Source: Simiduia curdlanivorans (GTDB taxonomy: Bacteria; Pseudomonadota; Gammaproteobacteria; Pseudomonadales; Cellvibrionaceae). From it: a stretch of 64,000 nt of DNA. This document shows positions 25,033 through 37,000 of this stretch, in pieces (within the stretch, counting starts at the first letter, position 1; the number at the start of each line of letters is the position of its first letter). Under the pieces are notes generated by a model that worked only from the letters and a program-made list of their open reading frames with translations, was not told the origin of the DNA and ran no database searches. The translations under genes were made by a program, and so were the position numbers. Location: NCBI RefSeq assembly GCF_030409605.1, contig NZ_JAUFQG010000006.1, positions 1-64,000 of the forward strand. The letters are read 5' to 3'.

Positions 25033-28000
25033 ATGTTAAATCAAATACTAAATCGTAGTTTTGTGCTTTTAGCTCTGGTGTTTTCCATGAGCCTATCAGC
25101 AGATAATTTATTGATTAACAGTGATACAGTCATTTCCGCCAGCGATACAACCTATGACGGTCATATCGTTACGATTAACGGTGCAACTGTCACCATAGAG
25201 GGTTTTCACACTTTTGCAGAGCTGCACCTCATCAATAGTGCGGTTTTAACGCACGCACCTGCAGTAGAGGGTCAGCATGTTGGCATAGACGTTACTGCTA
25301 ACACCATAGTGATTGATAAAAATTCAAAAATAGACGTCACCGGCAAAGGCTATTTACCGAATTCGAGTATTTCAACCAGCGGCTCGGGTAGTCATGGTGG
25401 CGCTGCAGGCGCTGCAGAAGGCCGTACTACTAATCCACTTTACGGCAGCCTGCATGAACCTCAGGCATTTGGTATCGGTGGGCGCAATGGTAGTTCGCCT
25501 GATGGCGATGAGAAAAACCGACGTGGCGGTGGTGCAATCAAAATCATTGCAGATACCCTTACCGTAGACGGCACGATCGCGGCCGACGGCCTAGATCGAT
25601 CTTCCGGAATAGACGGCGCAGGTGCGGGCGGTTCCATTTGGTTGAATGTGGGTTTACTCAGAACCACATCCGCAAGCTTTAATTACCGTGTCCATGCCAA
25701 TGGCGGCAACGGTTACCACTCAACATCCGCGGGTGCCGGTGGTGGCCGCATTGCTATCTATTACGATACCTTAGAAACATTTGCGATGGGTGGCTATGTT
25801 ATTACTCAGGGAGGCAATGGCCTCCAATACGGGTCTCCGGGTTCTGTTTTTAGCCAAAACAAACAAACCGGCGCGCAAGAATTGCGGTTTGCTAGCCGCC
25901 ATGATCCTGAAAAGGTAGCAACCTTTGATCTAACGGGTGACTATCGAAACTATAATTTATTAGTGGTTGGGGTAAACGTTAATGCTCATGACGTCACTCT
26001 TGGTTCTGCCTATTTCGGTTCGAGCAATTATTCGCCCAATATTTATCTAAACAATATTGTTGTTGATAATTTAGCAATAGACACCAGCGGGCATGTTACT
26101 TCTGCTGGCTCGATTAATATTACCAGCAGCTTTGATTTTGATCGCGCTCAAGTAGCGTCGATGAAAACCTGGTCTTTGCCTGCCAATAAAGATTTGGTGG
26201 TCGATAACTTCATTTACGAAATGCAAGGTGATGAAGTTTGGGACAGTCTCATTATTCAGAACACAGGTAAGGTTACCCATTCGGTTGGCGCGTTAACTGA
26301 TTCAGGTGCAGATGGTGTTGTACTTAGCGCCACTAGTATCCACGTGAAATCAGGTGCGTCTATAGATGTCAGTGGTAAAGGCGCATTGCCTAACGCTGAG
26401 GTGTCTACCAGTGGCTCGGGAAGTCACGGCGGCGCTGCAGGTACGGTAGCTGAGCGCACTACCAATCCACTTTACGGCAGCCTGCATGAACCTCAGGCAT
26501 TTGGTATCGGTGGGCGCAATGATAGTTCGCCTGATGGCGATGAGAAAAGCCGACGTGGCGGCGGTGCAATCAAAATCATTGCAGATACCCTTACCGTAGA
26601 CGGCACGATCGCGGCCGACGGCCTAGATCGATCTTCCGGAATAGACGGCGCAGGTGCGGGCGGTTCCATTTGGTTGAATGTGGGTTTACTCAGAACCACA
26701 TCCGCAAGCTTTAATTACCGTGTCCATGCCAATGGCGGCAACGGTTACCACTCAACATCCGCGGGTGCCGGTGGTGGCCGCATTGCTATCTATTACGATA
26801 CCTTAGAAACCTTTGCGATGGGTGGCTATGTTATTGCTCAGGGAGGCAATGGCCTCCAATACGGGTCTCCGGGTTCTGTTTTTAGCCAAAACAAACAAAC
26901 CGGCGCGCAAGAATTGCGGTTTGCTAGCCGCCATGATCCTGAAAAGGTAGCAACCTTTGATCTAACGGGTGACTATCGAAACTATAATTTATTAGTGGTT
27001 GGGGTAAACGTTAATGCTCATGACGTCACTCTTGGTTCTGCCTATTTCGGTTCGAGCAATTATTCGCCCAATATTTATCTAAACAATATTGTTGTTGATA
27101 ATTTAGCAATAGACACCAGCGGGCATGTTACTTCTGCTGGCTCGATTAATATTACCAGCAGCTTTGATTTTGATCGCGCTCAAGTAGCGTCGATGAAAAC
27201 CTGGTCTTTGCCTGCCAATAAAGATTTGGTGGTCGATAACTTCATTTACGAAATGCAAGGTGATGAAGTTTGGGACAGTCTCATTATTCAGAACACAGGT
27301 AAGGTTACCCATTCGGTTGGCGCGTTAACTGATTCAGGTGCAGATGGTGTTGTACTTAACGCCACTAGTATCCACGTGAAATCAGGTGCGTCTATAGATG
27401 TCAGTGGTAAAGGCGCATTGCCTAACGCTGAGGTGTCTACCAGTGGCTCGGGAAGTCACGGCGGCGCTGCAGGTACGGTAGCTGAGCGCACTACCAATCC
27501 ACTTTACGGCAGCCTGCATGAACCTCAGGCATTTGGTATCGGTGGGCGCAATGATAGTTCGCCTGATGGCGATGAGAAAAACCGACGTGGCGGCGGTGCA
27601 ATCAAAATCATTGCAGATACCCTTACCGTAGACGGCACGATCGCGGCCGACGGCCTAGATCGATCTTCCGGAATAGACGGCGCAGGTGCGGGCGGTTCCA
27701 TTTGGTTGAATGTGGGTTTACTCAGAACCACATCAGCAAGCTTTAATTACCGTGTCCATGCCAATGGCGGCAACGGTTACCACTCAACATCCGCGGGTGC
27801 CGGTGGTGGCCGCATTGCTATCTATTACGATACCTTAGAAACCTTTGCGATGGGTGGCTATGTGATTGCTCAGGGAGGCAATGGCCTTCAATACGGGGCT
27901 CCGGGTTCTGTTTTTAGCCAAAACAAACAAACCGGCGCGCAAGAATTGCGGTTTGCTAGCCGCCATGATCCTGAAAAGGTGGCAACCTTTGACATTACTG

Positions 28001-31000
28001 GTAATTATCGAGACTACGACCTCCTGATTATCGGCGTCAATGTTGATGCCCACGATGCGTCATTTGGTTCTGCCTATTTCGGTTCTAGCAATTACGCCAC
28101 GAATGTCAATTTAAGTAACATTAGTGTTGATAGCCTAGCCATTGATACCATCGGTCGCATCACTTCCACTGGCCTAGTTAGTATTGCCGTTAATTTTAAT
28201 TTTGATCGCGCGCTAGTCCCCTCGATGAAAAACTGGTCTTTGCCTGCCGGTAAAACGCTTGTCGTCGATAACTTCACCTATGAAATGCAAGGCGATGAAA
28301 CCTGGGACAGCGTTACGGTTCAAAACGCCGGCAAAATCACCCACGCCATCGGTGCCACCACAAATACTGGCGCTGAAGGTGTGGTGCTAACGGCGCAAAC
28401 GATTGTAGTAAAAGCAGGCGCCTCCATAGATGTGACTGGCAAGGGCCATTGGCCCAACGAAGACGTAACTAACGGCGGAGCAGGTAGCCACGGTGGCGCG
28501 GCGGCTTACTATGAAGGTCGTACCAGTAATCTTGTCTATGGCGACTATAAAGAGCCTACACATTATGGAGTGGGCGGACGATATCTGAATTCTGAAAACC
28601 CTCACGCTTACAATACCCGTGGCGGTGGCTCAATCAAAGTTGTCGCCGATACGTTAACGTTGGATGGTTTAATTACAGCTAACGGTGGATCTTACGCTAC
28701 AACGGCATCTGGCACAGGCGCCGGCGGTTCTATTTGGCTAGATATTGGAACCTTAAGAACCGATGTTATTTCTAACACCACACGTGTCACAGCCAAAGGT
28801 GGCCAATCCAACACAGGCCCAGCAGGCGGTGGTGGTCGAGTCGCCGTTTACTTTGATGCGGTAGAAGGCATCAATGTTGCCACCCAGATGTTTGCCGAAG
28901 GTGGCGTTTCCCATAATTACCATATCCAATATGGTTCACCCGGCACGGTATACAGCAAAAACAAAATCACTAACGAACAAGCGTTGCGCTTTGAAAATAT
29001 CGGTGCAGCTATCGATAGACTTCCAACCTTAGATTTATCCGGTGATTACACCGGAATTGATCTAACCATATCCGGCATACAAGCCTATCTTCACGACATC
29101 ACCTTCAAAGATTTTACCGCAGCACGTAATGCGGTGATTGGCAGCGGTAGTGGTGTGGTGATGTCCGGAATTATGAAATCCACCTCAGCCACGGTTCAAT
29201 CCATGGCCAATTGGGTGCTCAGTGTTAACAAAGATTTAGTCGTCGATAACTTCACCTATGAAATGCAAGGCGATGAAACCTGGGACAGCGTTACGGTTCA
29301 AAACGCCGGCAAAATCACCCACGCCATTGGTGCCACAACCAATGCCGGTGCCGAAGGTGTTGTACTTACCGCAGACACAATCGACATTAAAGCAGGCGCC
29401 TCCATCGATGTGACCGGTAAAGGCCATTGGCCCAACGAGGACGTAACTAACGGCGGAGCAGGTAGCCACGGTGGCGCGGCGGCTTACTATGAAGGTCGTA
29501 CCAGTAATCTTGTCTATGGCGACTATAAAGAGCCTACACATTATGGAGTGGGCGGACGATATCTGAATTCTGAAAACCCTCACGCTTACAATACCCGTGG
29601 CGGTGGCTCAATCAAAGTTGTCGCCGATACGTTAACGTTGGATGGTTTAATTACAGCTAACGGTGGATCTTACGCTACAACGGCATCTGGCACAGGCGCC
29701 GGCGGTTCTATTTGGCTAGATATTGGAACCTTAAGAACCGATGTTATTTCTAACACCACACGTGTCACAGCCAAAGGTGGCCAATCCAACACAGGCCCAG
29801 CAGGCGGTGGTGGTCGAGTCGCCGTTTACTTTGATGCGGTAGAAGGCATCAATGTTGCCACCCAGATGTTTGCCGAAGGTGGCGTTTCCCATAATTACCA
29901 TATCCAATATGGTTCACCCGGCACGGTATACAGCAAAAACAAAATCACTAACGAACAAGCGTTGCGCTTTGAAAATATCGGTGCAGCTATCGATAGACTT
30001 CCAACCTTAGATTTATCCGGTGATTACACCGGAATTGATCTAACCATATCCGGCATACAAGCCTATCTTCACGACATCACCTTCAAAGATTTTACCGCAG
30101 CACGTAATGCGGTGATTGGCAGCGGTAGTGGTGTGGTGATGTCCGGAATTATGAAATCCACCTCAGCCACGGTTCAATCCATGGCCAATTGGGTGCTCAG
30201 TGTTAACAAAGATTTAGTCGTCGATAACTTCACCTATGAAATGCAAGGCGATGAAACCTGGGACAGCGTTACGGTTCAAAACGCCGGCAAAATCACCCAC
30301 GCCATTGGTGCCACAACCAATGCCGGTGCCGAAGGTGTTGTACTTACCGCAGACACAATCGACATTAAAGCAGGCGCCTCCATCGATGTGACCGGTAAAG
30401 GCCATTGGCCCAACGAGGACGTAACTAACGGCGGAGCAGGTAGCCACGGTGGCGCGGCGGCTTACTATGAAGGTCGTACCAGTAATCTTGTCTATGGCGA
30501 CTATAAAGAGCCTACACATTATGGAGTGGGCGGACGATATCTGAATTCTGAAAACCCTCACGCTTACAATACCCGTGGCGGTGGCTCAATCAAAGTTGTC
30601 GCCGATACGTTAACGTTGGATGGTTTAATTACAGCTAACGGTGGATCTTACGCTACAACGGCATCTGGCACAGGCGCCGGCGGTTCTATTTGGCTAGATA
30701 TTGGAACCTTAAGAACCGATGTTATTTCTAACACCACACGTGTCACAGCCAAAGGTGGCCAATCCAACACAGGCCCAGCAGGCGGTGGTGGTCGAGTCGC
30801 CGTTTACTTTGATGCGGTAGAAGGCATCAATGTTGCCACCCAGATGTTTGCCGAAGGTGGCGTTTCCCATAATTACCATATCCAATATGGTTCACCCGGC
30901 ACGGTATACAGCAAAAACAAAATCACTAACGAACAAGCGTTGCGCTTTGAAAATATCGGTGCAGCTATCGATAGACTTCCAACCTTAGATTTATCCGGTG

Positions 31001-34000
31001 ATTACACCGGAATTGATCTAACCATATCCGGCATACAAGCCTATCTTCACGACATCACCTTCAAAGATTTTACCGCAGCACGTAATGCGGTGATTGGCAG
31101 CGGTAGTGGTGTGGTGATGTCCGGAATTATGAAATCCACCTCAGCCACGGTTCAATCCATGGCCAATTGGGTGCTCAGTGTTAACAAAGATTTAGTCGTC
31201 GATAACTTCACTTACGAAATGCAAGGCGACGAAACCTGGGACAGTGTCACGGTTCAGAACGCCGGCAAAATCACCCACGCCATCGGTGCCACCACCAATG
31301 CCGGTGCCGAAGGTGTTGTACTTACCGCAGACGCCATCGACATTAAAGCGGGTGCCTATATTGATGTGTCCGGCAAAGGCCGTTTGCCAAACGCCGAAGT
31401 AACCAACGGTGGCTCGGGCAGTTATGGCGGTTTAGCAGCGCTTCTATCAGGCTCAACAACTAATGCAGTTTTTGGTGAAGAACGAACTCCAATGCATTTT
31501 GGTGTGGGCGGTCGCAATAAGAATCTTCCCGATGGCGATCAATACAATGTTCGAGGCGGTGGAGCGATTAAGCTTGTCAGTGATCAATTGATCGTTGATG
31601 GATATCTAAAGGCAGATGGATCTCGCTACGCAAGCTATACCGAAGGTGCAGGTTCTGGCGGCTCGATTTGGATTAACACTGGTTTATTGAGCACTAGCCG
31701 GATCTCGAAAGATTCGCGCATTAGCGCAAACGGGGGAAATGGCAACGTTAAACCCGGCGGTGGCGGCGGCCGAATTGCTGTATTTTACGATTCGCTAACC
31801 GGCATCACAAATGACGGTTATGTTGCAGCCCTAGGTGGCAATGGTGGAAGCGGTGCAGGTACCGTTTATTGGGAGCTGAAAGAGTCAGCGCCTTTTGTTA
31901 TTGATACCAATTTGCCGTCTGTTTCAAACGCAGAAGTATCGTCAATTGAAATTCGTTTCAATGTGGCTATCGATACGCTCACCTTTGATGTCTCGGATCT
32001 TTCCTTGCGCGACGAGCTGTCTAACCCAATTCCCATCACTTCGCTTAACTCTATTGCATCGAACCGTTATGAATTAGTGCTCAGTGAACCTTTAGCAGAA
32101 GGCAACTATCAGCTCACTGTTGGCCCCGATCTTTTCGCGGCGAATGGCCGTGGCATGGATCAAGATAAAGACGGTATCGAACTTGAAATCGATCAGGATG
32201 TTTTCATTCAGAACTTTGCTATCGACCGTTCAGCGCCGGAAGCAATAACCGTTAACTACGCGCTTGCGCCTGTTGTGAATACATTAAAACAACGCGCCAT
32301 TACCCTTGCGGGCAGCCGTGACGTCGGCAGTTCAATTTGGGTTAACGGCAACTTGCTTGTTGCCGCGGGCAATAGCAGTTGGTCTACAAGTTACAATCTG
32401 GTTGAAGGCGATAGCACCCTGAGTGTTACTGCGCGCGACCAGGCCGGTAATGAATCAACCCCAATCAGTATGCTATTTAATGTCGATAGCGTAAAACCCA
32501 CCGTTTCATCTGTTCTGCCTAGCGGCTCGGTAAATCAACAACCCAACGCTATCACGATTGCGGCCAATGATAACGGAAGCGGTTTGTCGCTGTCGGGCAG
32601 TAGTGTGATTGTTACTCGCAACAACGTTTCTGTAGCTGGTCAGCTTACACTTACCGGCAATACTTATTCGTTTGTTCCCGCAGGCAGCTTTCTTGAAGGG
32701 AGCTATCAAGTAGCCGTGCAGCTCGCAGATCAGCGTGGCAATATTTCTAATCTTCAACTGTTCAGTTTCAGTCTTGACTTAACGCCGCCACCGGCGCCAG
32801 TAATCAATGCGTTTCCAGCCGTAACCTCGGTGAATCAATATCAGTTTACCGGTGTTCGTCAGGCAAACACGGCAATACTGTTGAACGGCAATCAAGTAAT
32901 TGCGTCAAGTAGCGCTACCGCTTGGTCCTACACAGCGAATCTTGTGGAGGGCGATAACACGCTGAAATTCTCAGCAAAAGATTTAGCGGGCAATGTGAGT
33001 ACTGAAACTACGGCCACGATTCGATTCGATAACACAGCGCCCGGCATGGTGCCGTTAACTGTAAATGTAAATGGTTCAGGTACCACAGTTGGGCTAAATT
33101 GGGCGGCGTACAACGAGTTTGTCAATGGCAACGATATTGATACCTACCTTATCTATATACAAAGCACGCCGTTTGCAGATATCAGTTTTCTTACACCAAA
33201 GTTCAACGTTCCAGCAAGCACAAAGAATTTTGAGCTCACCAATTTAGAGCGTGCTACTGAATTTTATGTGGCCGTAGTTGCACAAGACAAAAGCGGGCTA
33301 AAGCTCACCAATGTGTTGGCACAAGCTGCAACACCAAAAGATATTCAAGCACCAGACGATATTAGTTCCTTGGCTGTAGTGAGCGGGGCCAATAGCCTGG
33401 CATTGCAATGGCTGCCTTCGTTAAATTCCGCAGCGGATTTAGCAAGTTATCAAGTGAGTATCAACGATGCAGTCGCTGGTTTGCGCACGGTTACTATTAA
33501 CCTTGCTGATCTTGCCGATCCAGCAGCAGCCGTGGTATTTAATGTTACCGATTTGCAAGCCGCCAGTGCGAACCAGATTAAAGTAGTCGCTGTCGATAAC
33601 GACGGAAATCAGTCGGTAGGGTTGACCAACCCGGGTGTGACTTGGCTAGTGAATCCGCAGCCGTTATCAGCAGATGCCATTAGTGGTCAAATAAAATACC
33701 TATGGCCGGCCAACAGTGTTTTCAGTTCTGTTAAGCATTATGCGCTTTATGTGGAAACCAGCAACTTCGGCGATGTGTCTGGCTTAACGCCAAAACTCAC
33801 TGTCGCGAAAGGCAGCGCTGGCGCGTCAACAGTACAAGCCGCCTTAGCCGGGCTGAGTAATGGCACCGAGTACTTCGCCGCTGTGGTAACGGTTAATGCT
33901 TCGAACGGCTTCTCCCCGTTTGTTGTAACCACCAGCGCAACACCCGCAGACGATACCGAAGGGCCAATTATTAGCGCCGTCAATTATCGTCAAAATGCAA

Positions 34001-37000
34001 CGTTGCTAAATTTAGCAGCGGCGCCAACCATCACCGCTGCTGGTGATTGGGAAGTAACAGCGTCAGACACGGGCGGTGTTGCTCGCATCGAATTCTACAT
34101 CGACGGTCAAGCACAAGGCTCCGTTTTCACTGCCTCAAGTGGTGTCTACAAAAAGGCTATCAATCCACAGCAGTTATCTGAAGGAAACCATACATTTACT
34201 GTGATTGCAGTAGACAGTTGGGACAACAAAACCACGCAAGATTTTGTGGTTGATTTGGCGCTTGCAGCACCGCCGGTTCCGAGCCTTACTAAACCGGCTA
34301 GCTATTTACTCACCAATGAACCTCTGTTGCAGATTGCGGGCACTAGCGTGGTCGGTGCAGAAGTTCAGGTGTTCAACAATGGCGTCGCCGTAGGGAATAA
34401 GGAAACCATTGACAGCCAAGGTAAGTTCATTGGCCAGCTAACGTTGTCTGAAGGCGATAACCTACTGACCCTGGTTGCTAACTATCAAGGTCGCGTGGCT
34501 ACCAGTGCAGCCAGTGCGCCGCGCTCGGTTCGTTTGGATAGTAAATTGCCTAATGCGCCTATCGGTTTAACCGCTACGGCGGCTGATGCAGGTCAAGTGC
34601 ATTTAAGCTGGAGCAAAGTCGTTAATAACGACAGCCTAAACCAAGTGGTGGGTTACAATTTATATCGCGCCACGCAAGATTTTTCGGTTGTCTCAGACGT
34701 CGGCGTTGTGAAGATAAATAGTCAGCTTATTACGGGAACCACGCGCACTGATATGCCCGCATCTGATGATCAGTACGTTTATCGGGCCAGCACAGTAAAC
34801 CAAGCCGGTACCGAAAGCGCGCTGTCCTCTGCCGCAACAGTGACTGTTGATAGCACGCCACCGAAAGCGATCAGTGTGAGCTACGAAAGTGCTGGCAAGG
34901 TTGATGAGGCGACAGGTCGATTTGCGCCAGGCCTTGTTGCTATTGAGGTAGAATTTAGTGAGCCGCTGCGCAACAAGCCTTACTTTGCCCTAGTGCCCAA
35001 TGGTGGCGTACCTTTAGTCGTTACCCTGACTAAATCATTCAGTGATGAGCGTTTGTATAGCGGTCAGTTGACCATTGAAACTTCCACACCATCCGGCATT
35101 GCTTACACGGTTTTATCTGCCCACGACGTGGCAGGTAACCGCGGTAGTCAAGTGGAGCAGGGTGCTCAACTTTTAATTGACACGCAAGGTCCCGACGTCG
35201 CGTTACTCGCGTTAAACCCCGGTGAACCCTTAAAAGTAGATGCGCAAGACGGCCTGTTAGTCGCTATTGCGCTGCATCTAAAAGATGACACCGGCAATGG
35301 CCAAATGCCGTTATTGATTCCCACTCTCGATGGTCAAGTTATTGAGGCTTATGCGGCCGGTGTTTCGCTAACCAAAGCGGCTGAATCAGAACTTGGTGCC
35401 CCTATTTGGCAAGGCGATATCACCTTGCCCAACAGCGCGGGACTCGATGAGTTCGGTAGCCCCTTGGTGCAAACCTTAAGCTTTTTGTACAGCGCGCAAG
35501 ATGATTTGCAAAACGTGTCCGAGAAAATTCAAGGTGATTATCGGTTCCAAGTTTATCAAGGCGATTTACCGCCCTTAGATGTGCCTACTAATCTGCAAGC
35601 CACTGCGCAGCCAGACGGCAAGGTTGCTCTAGACTGGAAACCTGTAGCGGGTGCTGCATCCTATGCGGTTTATCGCAAGCAAAAAGGTGTTGGTGAATTT
35701 AGCCTACTCGAGGAAGTTACTTTGCCAAGTGCACAGGATCTTCCCGATGCGGATCACACCTACCTTTACGCCGTGGCTTCTGTGCGTGCCGAAAATGAAC
35801 AGCGCGCCGAAAGCGCGCAGTCAGCGCCGGTTGAAGTCAATGCCGACAGAGTGGCTCCAGCAGCGCCCAGTAACTTTAGTTTAGAGCTTAATGGTGCCGG
35901 AATTGTGGCGCGCTGGTTGGCGCCAACCACCGATGCGCTTGGTCAGCAGGAAAACCTGAGTGAACTGCGCTATCAACTTTATCGCCTACCTTTGGCGGAA
36001 GGCGAAAGTGCAGACGCCGCCTACCTAGAAGGTCAAAGTCCGTTACAACAGGGCATACCAGAACTTATCGCGCTGGATAAAACACCCAATGAGTTGGAAC
36101 ACAGCTACTTGGTCACCGCGGTAGATAAAGCCGGCAATGAATCGGTGCCCAGTGCAACGGTTTATCTGAACTTTGATTTATTACCGGTAAACCAATTGCA
36201 AGTTCGCTTAGCCGATCAAGGCTTTCCGCAATTGAGTTGGCAGCACGCCGGCGCAAGTATAGAAAGTTTCGATGTGTTCGAAGGCGCAGACGACGCACTG
36301 GTCGCACTGAATACTTCACCTGTGATTCACGTTGGCAACCCAGCTGGTTTTACCGATGCTGCCTACAATGGTGGGCAGGCGAGTCGCGGTGCCAATATGG
36401 ATAGACGCTACAGCGTCACGGCGTTAGACAACACCGGCGCAAGCAGTCTGGCGAGCAGTATTTTGCTACCGGCGTTAAGTACTCAGCTGACTTTGGGCCA
36501 AGATGGGCAAGAGCAGCAGTTACAGCGCGGCGTGATGAACACCGTAAACTATCGCGTGCTTAATAAAGGGCATACAGAGGCGCAGGCTGTTCGACTTATT
36601 GCAACAGTCAATGACAAGGGCAGCTTACGTGAACATCAGTCCGAACTGTTTGGTATCGCACCGGGTGGTTTTGCCGATGTTAGTTTGGTTATTGGCGGCT
36701 TCGCAAACCTTGAGGGTTACGCCGCTGTCGATTTACGCTTAGAGCAAACGCCGCAACCGGGCCAGGCCGTAATTATCGAACAAACTACCGATATGGTAGT
36801 AACCGATGCTTCATTGTTTACCTCACTTGAAACAGATACTTTCATTCGTGGTGGTGTCGGCCGTGCGCGCTTTGTTATTGAGAACACCTCGTCGGTTGAA
36901 ACAGAAATTTTGCTGGCGAGAGACAACGGTAATCAAAGTTCAAACGAAGTGCGTTTCTCGCTACTCGACAGTAACGAAAACGTATTGAGTACATTCCCTG

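Noticed and set aside
29236..30561. two identical 115-codon antisense frames in the 978-bp repeats
   Set aside because: They are shadows of the repeated sense gene. Their identity follows from the DNA duplication.
25372..31880. regular repeats that could suggest a CRISPR or satellite array
   Set aside because: The units are about 1 kb, in frame, and encode glycine-rich protein modules. There are no short repeats with unique spacers.
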